Shown: one piece after another, positions 36,540 through 44,772 of the stretch
Layout of the letters: every line of letters begins with the position of its first letter
Numbering within the stretch: position 1 is the first letter of the stretch
Assembly (NCBI GenBank): GCA_964648365.1
Contig: CAZYLK010000007.1
Coordinates: 3,584-67,583, forward strand
Origin: SURF-32 sp964648365
Lineage (GTDB): Bacteria > Planctomycetota > Phycisphaerae > UBA1845
Direction: 5' to 3'
DNA: 64,000 nucleotides
Translations under genes and position numbers: made by a program
Notes under the pieces: model-generated
What the model was told of the DNA's origin: nothing
Database searches by the model: none
The model's input: the letters and a program-made list of their open reading frames with translations, nothing else

Positions 36540-36582
36540 GGAACCGGGCTCGTCGTTCGTGAAACAGTCAACGTGGGCCCGC

Positions 36583-37083
36583 TCATCGGTAAGTCGGAAC
36601 GTCGGGGTCGGGCCGCCAGCCGTTCCCATCCAAGAAACCCTGCAAGATCATCTGCGCGGCGATGCGGTCGATGCGCGCGCGGCGTTTCTTCCTGGACAGA
36701 TCGGAATCGCGCAGCGCGTCCTCCGCCGCGGCGGAGGAGAGGCGTTCGTCCCACAGGTAGAGCGGCAGCCGGGTCAGGGTGGCGAGGGTTCGTCCGAACC
36801 GGCGGGTGACCTGCGCTTGTGGGCCTTCGGTGCCGTCCATGTTCAGGGGCAGGCCCAGCACGATGGCGACGGGCTGGAAATCTGCCATCGCCTGCTGAAT
36901 CTTCCGCGCTGCGGCCTCATCGCCCCCGCTTGCGTCGATGGTCGTCAGGGGTGAGGCGATGGAACACGCGGGGTCGCAGATTGCCAGGCCGATGCGCTTG
37001 CGGCCGTAGTCTACGCCCAGCAGCCGTCCCGGCGGGGGGGCGGCAGGCTCAGGGCTGTCAGATGAATCGGTCGGATTGCTCAA
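36583..37083 (-). CDS. ruvX: Holliday junction resolvase-like YqgF/RuvX
   Basis: A 166-residue RNase H-fold protein. LGVDYGRKRIGLA holds the first catalytic Asp; GLPLNMDGTEGPQA is the conserved core; WDERLSS the second acidic region. In E. coli the family processes pre-16S rRNA 5' ends; resolvase activity is reported in other bacteria. The N-terminal 18 residues are Pro- and Ser-rich and not part of the fold. It ends 43 bp after the convergent GT gene. No RNA is encoded nearby. Confidence 0.93.
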   Translation of the reverse strand: MSNPTDSSDSPEPAAPPPGRLLGVDYGRKRIGLAICDPACSIASPLTTIDASGGDEAAARKIQQAMADFQPVAIVLGLPLNMDGTEGPQAQVTRRFGRTLATLTRLPLYLWDERLSSAAAEDALRDSDLSRKKRRARIDRIAAQMILQGFLDGNGWRPDPDVPTYR

Positions 37084-37263
37084 GCGAGTCGCACCGCGCT
37101 GGTGACTCGGGCTGAGAACGTCCGCGCGGGCTTCAAGCCACGCGGCTCGCTTCGTGATTCAATGTCCTGCGCGTTCCCGGCGCGGATCATTCTATATGCG
37201 CCATTCGCCCCGCCACGGGCAGACTTGCAGCATTCGCTGTTCACCATTCCAACCGGGGGGGCG

Positions 37264-38334
37264 TCAGAGAAACTGCTCACCAAACTCCTTGCGGACCTTG
37301 TCCACCAGTTCCTTGATGCCTTGCGAATCACGCTTCTTGCAGATGAGCGTGGCGTCTTCCGAGTGGACGATGACCAGATCGTCCACGCCGATGGTCGCGA
37401 TCAGGTGGTCATCCTCGGTCACGACGATGTTGCCGCGCGAGCCGAGATGAATCGCGTTGCGGGCCACGGTCAGATTGCCCGACTCGTCCGTTTCGTGCAG
37501 CGATTCCAGTGCCGTCCACGAGCCCACGTCGACCCAGTTGCAATCCAGCGCTACCACCAGCACCTTCTGGGCCCGCTCCATGATGGCGAAGTCCACCGAG
37601 ATCTTCATCAGCGTGGGGTACAGCAGTTGCAGCTTGCGGGTGCGCTCTTCGCCGCGCCAGTGGGCGGCGATCTCGCGGAAGGCGTCGTGTGAGTGCGGCA
37701 GGTGCTCCTTGAGCTCCTTCAGGATCGTGTTCGCGCGCCACGCGAACATGCCGCTGTTCCAGTAGTACTCGCCGCTGCTGACGTACTTGGTGGCGACGGC
37801 CAGGTTCGGCTTTTCGGTGAACTCGCTGACGTGGTACACGCCTGGCTCGACGCGCTCTCCGCGATGGACGTATCCGTAGCCGGTATGCGGGCTGGTCGGG
37901 CGCACGCCGAAGGTCACCAGGCCGTCCGGGTGCTCCTCGGCGACCTTGAACGCGAGTTCGACCGAGGTGGCGAACTTGTCCAGCGGGGCGATGACGTGAT
38001 CGGCCGTAAAGACGCCCATCGTGGCTTCGGCGTCGCGCTCGGCCAGGATCGCCGCGCCCAGCCCAATGGCGTTGACCGTGTCGCGGGCGACCGGCTCGCC
38101 GATCAGGTTGGACGGGGGTAGTTCGGGAATTTCCTCCGCGACCAGCGGGATATGCACCTCGTTGGTGATGACGTTGATCTGTTCCGGCGGCAGAATCAGC
38201 GAGACACGCTCGTACGCCTGGCGCATCAGGCTCGCCCCGCCGGAAAGGCGCAGCACCTGCTTCGGCCGCTTCTGCCGGCTCAGGGGCCACAGCCGCGTGC
38301 CTGCGCCGCCGGCCATGATCAGGGCATGTCGCAT
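37264..38334 (-). CDS. manC: Mannose-1-phosphate guanylyltransferase
   Basis: A 356-residue nucleotidyltransferase that makes GDP-mannose from GTP and mannose-1-phosphate. Signatures: MAGGAGTRLWPLSRQKRPKQ at the N terminus (Gly-rich loop and catalytic Lys), VFTADHVI, GVRPTSPHTGYGYV, FTEKP, and NSGMFAWR. It lacks the C-terminal isomerase domain of bifunctional ManC/AlgA enzymes. GDP-mannose is a likely donor for the mannose-containing polymer that the cluster upstream assembles and that the mannosidase-like protein could trim. It has no co-directional neighbour overlap and is followed by ruvX 180 bp away. Confidence 0.95.
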   Translation of the reverse strand: MRHALIMAGGAGTRLWPLSRQKRPKQVLRLSGGASLMRQAYERVSLILPPEQINVITNEVHIPLVAEEIPELPPSNLIGEPVARDTVNAIGLGAAILAERDAEATMGVFTADHVIAPLDKFATSVELAFKVAEEHPDGLVTFGVRPTSPHTGYGYVHRGERVEPGVYHVSEFTEKPNLAVATKYVSSGEYYWNSGMFAWRANTILKELKEHLPHSHDAFREIAAHWRGEERTRKLQLLYPTLMKISVDFAIMERAQKVLVVALDCNWVDVGSWTALESLHETDESGNLTVARNAIHLGSRGNIVVTEDDHLIATIGVDDLVIVHSEDATLICKKRDSQGIKELVDKVRKEFGEQFL

Positions 38335-38442
38335 TGCTGTTACCTCTGCGCTTGGCCGATCTCGATCCTCGGCCGGACTCTCACGGCCGAAGCGGCCGCG
38401 GTCCGGTCCTCGCCGACGAACCGCGGGCGACGCTCGTCGCCG

Positions 38443-40623
38443 TCAGCCCACGTCGTAATAGTCCACCCGACGCAGGTCCGAGAATTCCAGCACCCATGAC
38501 AGCCGGCGTCCACTCTGGAAGGCGACCTCCACGTGCGTCCGCCGCGAGCCACGCATGAACGAGACGACCTGGCCCAGTCCGTGGCTCGGGTGCTCGACAA
38601 TCGTGCCAATCGTCCACTCTTCGATGTCATCCGGCAAGCGGCCCTCATCCGGAGGCTCCGCCCGGCGCGGTCGGCCGCCCGGCCGCGCTCCCTCCCATTC
38701 TAGGAGGTCGGCCGGCACTTCGTCGAGAAACCGCGACCGAACCCGCCGGGTCTGCATGCCGCGGAGCAGGCGATACTGTGCCCAACTCAGCGTCAGCCGC
38801 TCTTTCGCCCGCGTGAACCCGACGAAGCAGAGCCGCCGCTCCTCCTCGACCGCGGCCTCGTCCTCACGCTCGTCGCCTCGCTGCATGGGCAGCACGCCCT
38901 CCTCCAGGCCGGTGACGTAGACGATCGGAAACTCCAGCCCCTTGGCCGCGTGCAACGTCATCAGCGTCGCCGCGTCGCCGTCGCGCAGGCCATCCACGTC
39001 GGACAGCAGGCTGGTGTGCTCCAGCCAGTCGATCAGCGTTGTGCCGGGATGGTTGCGCTCGAACTCGCGGGCGCCGCTGATGAGTTCGTCGATGTTCGCC
39101 GACGGATCGCGGTCCGGCGTGGCCTCGGCCCGGTACATCGCCCGCAGGCCCGACAGGCTCACGACGTGGTCGATCAGTTCATGCGGCGGGCCGTCGAGGC
39201 TGCTGCGGAAGCCGCGCATCAGGGCGCCGAACTCCGCCACCTTGCCGCCCGAGCGACCCACGTCGTCGAGCGAACCCGCGGTGCCGGTCACTACGTCGAA
39301 CAGCCGCACGCCCAGCCGCACCGCCTGATTGCGCAGCCGCTCGATCGTCGTCGTGCCGATCCCGCGGGCCGGCGTGTTGATGATCCGCAGCAGCGACACC
39401 TCGTCGGCCGGGTTGATGATGGCGTTGAGGTAGCCCAGGACGTCTTTGATTTCCTTGCGGGCGTAGAACTCCAGCCCGCGGGCCACGACGTAGGGGATGC
39501 CGCGGGCCAGGAACGCCTCTTCCAGCGACCGGCTCTGGGCATTGGTGCGATAGAAGACGGCCATGTCGCGTCGCGGGGCGCCGCTGGCGACGAGCCGCAG
39601 AATGTCCTCCGCGACGTGGGCGGCCTCCTGGTCACCGCTCTCGACCTCGATCACCCGAACGCCGGGGCCTTCCGGGTTTTCCGTCCACAGCGCCTTCGCT
39701 TTGCGCTGCACGTTGGCGCTGATCAGCGCGTCCGCCACGGCCAGGATCCGCTTGGTCGAGCGGTAGTTCTGCTCCAGCCGCACGACAGCCGCGCTGGGAT
39801 AGTCGCGCTCGAACGACAGGATGTTGCCAATGTCCGCCCCGCGCCAGCCATAGATGGACTGGTCCGGGTCGCCCGTGGCGCAGATGTTGTTGTGCGTGCG
39901 GGTAAGCTGGCGGGCGATCTCGTACTGAGCGGCGTTGGTGTCCTGGTATTCGTCGATCAGCAGGAAGCGATGCCGGCTGGCCAGCGACGTACGGAACGCT
40001 TCGTTTTCGCCCAGCAGCAGGGCGGTGCGCATCAGCAGATCGTCGAAGTCGAGCGCGTTGTAGCGCGCGAGCAAGCCTTCGTAGGCGCGATAGACCCGCG
40101 CGAGTTTCCTGGCGAAATACTCGCCCGCGTCGCGCTCGAACCGGTCGGGGGTCTGAAGAGCGTTCTTGGCTCGGCCGATGACGGCGTCGAGGCGGGCCGG
40201 CGAAAAGTTGGTGGTGTCGAGTTCGCACGCCTCGACCGCCTCCTTGATGACGCGGCGGCGGTCGTCGCGGTCGAAGATGGTGAAGTTCGCGTCAAGACCG
40301 GCGATGTCGTGATGAATCCGCAGCGTGCGGGCGCAGAACGAGTGAAACGTGCAGGCCAAAATGCCCTGCGGCGCGCCCAGCGCCTCGATCCGGTCGCGCA
40401 TCTCCTGAGCGGCCTTGTTGGTGAAGGTGATGGCCAGCACCTCCCACGGCCGCGCCGCGACGCACGCCAGGTGCGCCGCCCGCCGCGTGATCACCCGAGT
40501 CTTCCCGCTCCCCGCCCCCGCCAGCACCAGCAGCGGCCCCTCCACATGCCGCACGGCCGCCGCCTGGGCGTCGGTGAGGCTCTCCAGGAGCGAATCGATG
40601 AATGGCGTGCGTCCGTGCGACAT
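38443..40623 (-). CDS. pcrA: UvrD/PcrA-type superfamily 1 DNA helicase
   Basis: A 726-residue 3'-5' helicase for repair and recombination. From the N terminus: Q-motif (LTDAQ), Walker A AGAGSGKT (35-42), ITFTNKAA, HSFCARTLR, Walker B DEYQDTN, GDPDQSIYGWRGA, LEQNYRST, VARGLEFYARKEIKD, TPARGIG, TLHAAKGLEFP, and EERRLCFVGFTRAKERL. The C-terminal Tudor-like part (SHGLGQV) is as in PcrA of Gram-positive bacteria. ATG at 40623 begins 20 residues before the Q-motif; no strong Shine-Dalgarno is visible there. uvrD is an equally acceptable name. The gene stands alone. Confidence 0.94.
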   Translation of the reverse strand: MSHGRTPFIDSLLESLTDAQAAAVRHVEGPLLVLAGAGSGKTRVITRRAAHLACVAARPWEVLAITFTNKAAQEMRDRIEALGAPQGILACTFHSFCARTLRIHHDIAGLDANFTIFDRDDRRRVIKEAVEACELDTTNFSPARLDAVIGRAKNALQTPDRFERDAGEYFARKLARVYRAYEGLLARYNALDFDDLLMRTALLLGENEAFRTSLASRHRFLLIDEYQDTNAAQYEIARQLTRTHNNICATGDPDQSIYGWRGADIGNILSFERDYPSAAVVRLEQNYRSTKRILAVADALISANVQRKAKALWTENPEGPGVRVIEVESGDQEAAHVAEDILRLVASGAPRRDMAVFYRTNAQSRSLEEAFLARGIPYVVARGLEFYARKEIKDVLGYLNAIINPADEVSLLRIINTPARGIGTTTIERLRNQAVRLGVRLFDVVTGTAGSLDDVGRSGGKVAEFGALMRGFRSSLDGPPHELIDHVVSLSGLRAMYRAEATPDRDPSANIDELISGAREFERNHPGTTLIDWLEHTSLLSDVDGLRDGDAATLMTLHAAKGLEFPIVYVTGLEEGVLPMQRGDEREDEAAVEEERRLCFVGFTRAKERLTLSWAQYRLLRGMQTRRVRSRFLDEVPADLLEWEGARPGGRPRRAEPPDEGRLPDDIEEWTIGTIVEHPSHGLGQVVSFMRGSRRTHVEVAFQSGRRLSWVLEFSDLRRVDYYDVG

Positions 40624-40708
40624 CGGGGGAGAGGGTAGTCGGCGGGCGGCGGAGCGTCCATCGCGCGAACGCGGCACCGCGCGGCCGTGAGCGGCGGCGT
40701 GCGCGACG

Positions 40709-41065
40709 CTATGTAAGCCTGCGCATCCGATGCCGGCCCGGTTCAACGACGACGAAAGCGAACCGTAGTTCTTCTTCGGCGTACAGCGCCAATACCCGAC
40801 CGAGTTCTTGATGCACCGCGTCCTGAGTGGAGGGCGTGATCCGAAGGTAGATGACTCCAGTGCCCATGCTCTGGAGAAACACCAGCGCTCCGAAATCGCG
40901 ATCGCGCGTCAACAGGATGCGCTGCTGCTCGCTGGCCAGGCGCAGCAACTCGGCGTCGCTTGCCCGAGACAGGCCGAGTTCCAGCGCCCGGACGACGTCG
41001 TGCCCGAAGCTCTTCAGGAAGCGGATCGTGACCGCATAGACATCCTGATCGGCCAGGAATCTCAT
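40709..41065 (-). CDS. DUF5615 PIN-like toxin
   Basis: A 118-residue protein of the DUF5615 PIN-like family. The first acidic residue of the site is in MRFLADQDV, the second region in ILLTRDRDFGALV, with a Gly-rich strand GTGVIYLRI after it. Members are presumed RNases in toxin-antitoxin pairs. The ATG lies on the stop of the DUF433 gene (TCAT on the forward strand, ATGA on the coding strand), the expected antitoxin-toxin arrangement. It is the last gene of the island at this side. Confidence 0.87.
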   Translation of the reverse strand: MRFLADQDVYAVTIRFLKSFGHDVVRALELGLSRASDAELLRLASEQQRILLTRDRDFGALVFLQSMGTGVIYLRITPSTQDAVHQELGRVLALYAEEELRFAFVVVEPGRHRMRRLT

Positions 41066-41292
41066 TGCGCCGATGCCAGGTGAATGTCCTCAGCGGTGAG
41101 GATGTCGATCGCGTACTGAATACACGCGCGGACGTCGTCCGGCTGAATATCCGGATAGTAGTCGCGGATGATCTGGTCGAAGGCGATTCCCTCTCGGACC
41201 AATTCGAGCACGCTCTGGACGGGAATGCGAGTCCCTGCGATACAGGGTTTGCCGAAATGAACCGCCGAGTTGATCTCGATTCGACCTCTCAT
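41062..41292 (-). CDS. DUF433 antitoxin
   Basis: A 76-residue protein of the DUF433 family, with RIEINSAVHFGKPCIAGTRI, VLELVREGIAFDQII and YYPDIQPDDVRACIQYA. DUF433 is a winged-helix DNA-binding domain that pairs with DUF5615 toxins as the antitoxin and repressor. The start at 41292 is set by the GGTGGAG motif eight bases upstream; a longer reading frame exists but does not belong to the domain. It overlaps the toxin gene by four bases. Confidence 0.9.
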   Translation of the reverse strand: MRGRIEINSAVHFGKPCIAGTRIPVQSVLELVREGIAFDQIIRDYYPDIQPDDVRACIQYAIDILTAEDIHLASAQ

Positions 41293-41435
41293 GATTGCTC
41301 CACCTTTCTTCCAAGGACGGGCGGCCGCACGTTCATGCGCCCACGAGCGGCTCGTCGCGCTCCTCCATGCGCCAAGCGGCATAACCCAGCACCTCGTCAA
41401 TGTCCTTGGTGAGAATCAGCGAATACGGCCCTCAT
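41293..41435 (-). pseudogene. Decayed PIN toxin remnant downstream of DUF104-type antitoxin
   Basis: An ATG at 41435 overlaps the stop of the antitoxin at 41432-41674 (ATGA), the usual place for a PIN-domain toxin. The frame reads MRAVFADS, the typical start of such toxins with its first active-site Asp, and then stops after 12 codons. The next 100 bp show another frame, LTKDIDEVLGYAAWRMEERD, ending before 41293, without a start codon. The toxin seems to have lost nearly all of its sequence by deletion and frameshift. Confidence 0.45.
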
Positions 41436-41674
41436 TGTTTCGGAGTTCCGTACACGTAATGATCCAACTGGTCGTTCAGGTCCGGCGGTAGCTTCGCCCA
41501 CTCGCTCTCTGGAATGCGGGACGCGATTTCGGCGATGACCTCTTCGATCGGACGGTGCTCGCTGGCGCTTGCGTTGTCGTCGCGCAGGATCACCTCGACT
41601 TCAGCGCCTTCGGGCAAGTCGACGTTCTCGTCGAACACAACCTTGCCCTCTTGAACGTGTCCTCGATAGACCAT
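41432..41674 (-). CDS. DUF104/AF2212-like antitoxin
   Basis: An 80-residue protein. The N terminus has the beta hairpin MVYRGHVQEGKVVFDENVDL and PEGAEVEV as in the DUF104/AF2212-like family, followed by an acidic linker and a C-terminal helix (EEVIAEIASRIPESEWAKLP) that would bind a toxin. The ATG at 41674 is preferred over a farther one because the domain begins there. Normally followed by a PIN-domain toxin; here only a remnant of one lies behind it. Confidence 0.75.
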   Translation of the reverse strand: MVYRGHVQEGKVVFDENVDLPEGAEVEVILRDDNASASEHRPIEEVIAEIASRIPESEWAKLPPDLNDQLDHYVYGTPKQ

Positions 41675-41727
41675 CGTCAGACTCCTGTTGCGGCATTGTA
41701 GCCGATCCTGTCTCGGCAGGGCACCCC

Positions 41728-42288
41728 TCAATCCTCCAGATCGCGGTCCCGCCCGGCCTCGATCTGATCCAACCGCTGGCGCAGATCGGGCGGCAGGGAG
41801 CGGCGTATGGCTTCGTCAATCATGCCGACGCCGAGAAGGTCGGCGACGTGGACCTTGTCGATGTCGCGCAGCGACGTGAGCTTCATGCGAACCAGGGCCG
41901 GTAGATCGAGCACGCTGAAGCCGGCCGCGGCGCGGACAGCCTCGTTCAACATCGGCGCGGGGTGTGCATAACTCGAACGAATATTCTGGCCCGCCCACAC
42001 GAGGCGAACGCCCGATCGTCGAGCGGGTTCCTGAGGATCAAGAAACAGTACCAGGCTACGGAGATCCTCTCGTTGGAACCCGAGGCCGGCCATGACGTGC
42101 GTGATTCGATCAAGGTCGCCCTGATCGACCAGCAAGTCCACATCCTTGGTGGTACGCGTTGCAGCCGGATCGGCCTTGGCCACCCATACAGCAACGGCGT
42201 TGCCGCCGATGACGGCGTAACGGATTCCCGCGGCATCCAGCGCCGCCGTCACGCGCAAGAGCCGCTGCTCGACGCGGTTCATGGCCAT
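41728..42288 (-). CDS. Nucleotidyltransferase-fold protein (AbiEii/MNT-like)
   Basis: A 186-residue protein with the polymerase-beta nucleotidyltransferase core: the loop IGGNAVAVW followed by TTKDVDLLVDQGD with the two metal-binding Asp residues (D-V-D). The rest has a helical part (FSVLDLPALVRMKLTSLRDIDKVHVADLL) as seen in AbiEii-type and DUF6036-like toxins. The ATG at 42288 has GGAGG nine bases upstream; a start 13 codons earlier has none. Members may act in toxin-antitoxin pairs, adding nucleotides or AMP to tRNA or protein. The C-terminal stop is about 50 bp from the antitoxin gene start on the same strand. Confidence 0.8.
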   Translation of the reverse strand: MAMNRVEQRLLRVTAALDAAGIRYAVIGGNAVAVWVAKADPAATRTTKDVDLLVDQGDLDRITHVMAGLGFQREDLRSLVLFLDPQEPARRSGVRLVWAGQNIRSSYAHPAPMLNEAVRAAAGFSVLDLPALVRMKLTSLRDIDKVHVADLLGVGMIDEAIRRSLPPDLRQRLDQIEAGRDRDLED

Positions 42289-42551
42289 GCAGTAGGCCCT
42301 CCAGGAGTCAACGGTGGACATCATCACTGATTCTACCGTCTTGTGGTGCGTGAGTCCCGGCCGAACGTCGGCAATCTGAGGCTGCGCACGGGCGCATCAA
42401 CCGGATCATTCGCATCCTCAGGCCGCGCGAGGCGTATACGATTCTGGCGAGCGGTCTGCACGGGCGACCCCGGCCGACGCCGTTCGTGCAGCCTCAACGG
42501 GATTGGCCCCGCTGGATGGGCTGCCCAGGAAATCCGCACGCCGTCGTGGCC

Positions 42552-43079
42552 ATGCAGAGGAAAACCAAACGCAGGTTGCGATTGGCCCTGCTCTCCGCGG
42601 GATCCCTGATCGCGCTGGCCATGGTGTGCGCCCCGCGGCCGGGCGCCTTGCCCAAGCCCGCTCCCGTCGCGTTCGACCTGGCCTACTCCCCGGGGGTCGG
42701 CGGTGAAGGCGTGCTTCAAATCGAGGCGGGCGAACCGTGCTACGTCGTGGTCGTCCTCGGCAGTGCGACCGGTCCCTTCGATTGGCGTTTCGAGCCATAC
42801 GTCTGGCCCGGGCCATCGACCGTCCGGGCGATGGGCCCAGGCAGCGCCTCCCTCGCCCTCCCCATCGACGCTTCGATGGTCCCGCCAGGCGGCGGGTGGG
42901 CACTGGTCTGGGCGTCGCGGCACCCGGCCGGGCTTCCCACCGGCCCAGCGCTGACGCCGCTGCTGCACCAGCTCGATCCGCACGGCTTCGATGCATCCTC
43001 GGATGAGCCCATCCTGCTCGACACGGGCGGCCCGGGGCACAGCGTCACTGTGCGTGCGATACGCATCCGCTTCAGATAG
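42552..43079 (+). CDS. Small exported hypothetical protein
   Basis: A 175-residue protein with an N-terminal Lys/Arg-rich stretch, a hydrophobic segment (LRLALLSAGSLIALAMVCA, residues 8-26), and a beta-rich domain. There is a Cys in the region CAPRPGA, not a regular lipobox. Residues 55-110 (EPCYVVVVLGSATGPFDW) could be an Ig-like or jelly-roll fold. The ATG at 42552 is chosen because the signal segment starts there. No family was recognised. The gene is 192 bp before the propeller protein gene on the same strand. Confidence 0.6.
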   Translation: MQRKTKRRLRLALLSAGSLIALAMVCAPRPGALPKPAPVAFDLAYSPGVGGEGVLQIEAGEPCYVVVVLGSATGPFDWRFEPYVWPGPSTVRAMGPGSASLALPIDASMVPPGGGWALVWASRHPAGLPTGPALTPLLHQLDPHGFDASSDEPILLDTGGPGHSVTVRAIRIRFR

Positions 43080-43270
43080 CGGAACGCGGTGCGACGTCTG
43101 TCTGCGTGCCATCAGAGCGACCCTGCCCGCCGTCGCAGCGCCCACGACCGGCGCAGCCTCCGGCCAGGCCCACGGCCGTCGCCCCGCGGGGTGGACACTT
43201 GGTTTCTTCCTATACTTCCCGGCAGGTGCGGTCTGCCTGCTCGCAAGGTCGTTTTGAGGAGGAACACGTG

Positions 43271-44695
43271 ATGAAGGCGAACCGGCGCGTCGCTGTTGTG
43301 ACGGTGGGTCTCGGCACGTTGATGCAGGGAGCGGTCCTGCGAGCCGCTCCACCGGTCGTAACCCTCACCCGGATAGCCGATTGGAACACGCCGATCCCGA
43401 AAGGAGAGGGCAACTTCACGGCGTTCGGCCTGACGGTTGGAATGACGACCAATGAGGCCGTGTTCATGGGGGCTGGTGGATCCGGGCAAGGGATTTACGG
43501 TGGCGACGGCGAAGCGCTGCGGGTTATCGTCGCTCCGGGTACGCCGATTCCTGGGGGCAAGGGGACTTTCGAGAGGTTGTGGGAGGCATCCGTCGGTGAT
43601 GAATCCATCTATTTTCACGGCTTCGGGGACGGTCAGGAGGGCATCTATCGGTGCTCCCACGGCGTCCTGACCGCCGTGGCCGACGGGCATACGCAGATGC
43701 CGGGTTCGCTGCAGCGATTTGAGGAGTTCTTCGCGCCGTCCGCGCACGGTTCCCGCGTGGCGTTCGCAGGCTCCGCTCGAGATATGCAGGGCGTCTATCG
43801 TTACGACGGCGGATCACTTGCGGTGGTCGCTCATCGCGGAATGACGACGCCTGCCGGAGACAGTGAGTTCTTCGGCTTCGAGGGCAACCCGGCCGTGTGG
43901 GATGACCGGGTTGCATTCTGGGCGTACACGCTCGGTCGGCGGAGCGGTGAGGGCATTTACGTCTTTGACGGCGCCTCCGACGCGATCCGCGTGATCGCCG
44001 ACCGACAAACGCCGATCCCGGGTGGATCGGGCCACTTCGACAAGTTCGACACCAGCGTCTCGCTTTGGGGCGCCACCGCGGCGTTTCACGGGTGGGACGA
44101 CGGGGAGTTGCAGCAGGGCATCTACGCATCCGTCAATGGCAGGCTGGAAGTCGTGGCGGATCTGAACACCGCCATACCCGATGGCGAAGGCACGTTCACG
44201 AGGGTTCGCAATCCGGTCGTTTATGGCACGAACATCGCGTTCACCGGAGAGGGCGCCGACGGCCAGAAAGGTGTCTATGCGCGCGTTGCAGGCACGCTGA
44301 TCAAGGTGCTCGACCTTAACGATCCGCTCGACGGGCGCGAGGTCGAACATGTGCTTCTCTGGAATGGCGGCATCCTGGGCAATCGACTGGGATTCTGGGT
44401 CTACTTCCGCGACCCGCATGAGGGCGATGGTATCTACGTGGCCGACGTCTCCGGTGTGCAATGCAGTGATCGCGAAAAGCTCAAGGTGGACTGTCGGCAG
44501 GACGGCCTCCGGGCGCGGACGCGGCGGGGGCTCTCGGACGTGACCCTGACGTTCTGCCTCAACGACGAGCAGTGCCAGCTTGTGCAGGTGAAGCCGAATG
44601 GGCGGGCCAGGGCCAAGTGGTCAAGCCCCTCGCCGGGTCGGCATGTCGTTGAGGTTCGCGAGTGCGAGTTGAAGCGGCGCGTGGATTGTCCATAA
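43271..44695 (+). CDS. Exported seven-repeat beta-propeller-like protein (DUF7453-like)
   Basis: A 474-residue protein with a signal peptide (residues 1-27) and a GAGGAGG sequence before the ATG. It contains seven repeats of about 55-60 residues, each starting like ADxxTPIPxGxGxF and ending in a QGIYxxxGxxL strand, which probably build a seven-bladed propeller, as in DUF7453-like proteins of Planctomycetota and Cyanobacteria. A separate C-terminal module (about 400-474) has paired Cys (KVDCRQ, FCLNDEQCQ, RECELKRRVDC) and the VKPNGRARAKW sequence also present in the mannosidase-like protein (26341-29130). The role is probably binding at the cell surface; ligand unknown. Confidence 0.8.
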   Translation: MKANRRVAVVTVGLGTLMQGAVLRAAPPVVTLTRIADWNTPIPKGEGNFTAFGLTVGMTTNEAVFMGAGGSGQGIYGGDGEALRVIVAPGTPIPGGKGTFERLWEASVGDESIYFHGFGDGQEGIYRCSHGVLTAVADGHTQMPGSLQRFEEFFAPSAHGSRVAFAGSARDMQGVYRYDGGSLAVVAHRGMTTPAGDSEFFGFEGNPAVWDDRVAFWAYTLGRRSGEGIYVFDGASDAIRVIADRQTPIPGGSGHFDKFDTSVSLWGATAAFHGWDDGELQQGIYASVNGRLEVVADLNTAIPDGEGTFTRVRNPVVYGTNIAFTGEGADGQKGVYARVAGTLIKVLDLNDPLDGREVEHVLLWNGGILGNRLGFWVYFRDPHEGDGIYVADVSGVQCSDREKLKVDCRQDGLRARTRRGLSDVTLTFCLNDEQCQLVQVKPNGRARAKWSSPSPGRHVVEVRECELKRRVDCP

Positions 44696-44772
44696 CCGGT
44701 CAGTTCGCGCCCGGCGCATTCCGGTAGCGAACCGCCAACGCCGCGACGCCGCTGCGCGCGGCTGGCAGCTCC

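Noticed and set aside
38950..40638. 562-codon forward ORF
   Set aside because: It lies opposite the UvrD/PcrA helicase and shows no recognisable protein features.
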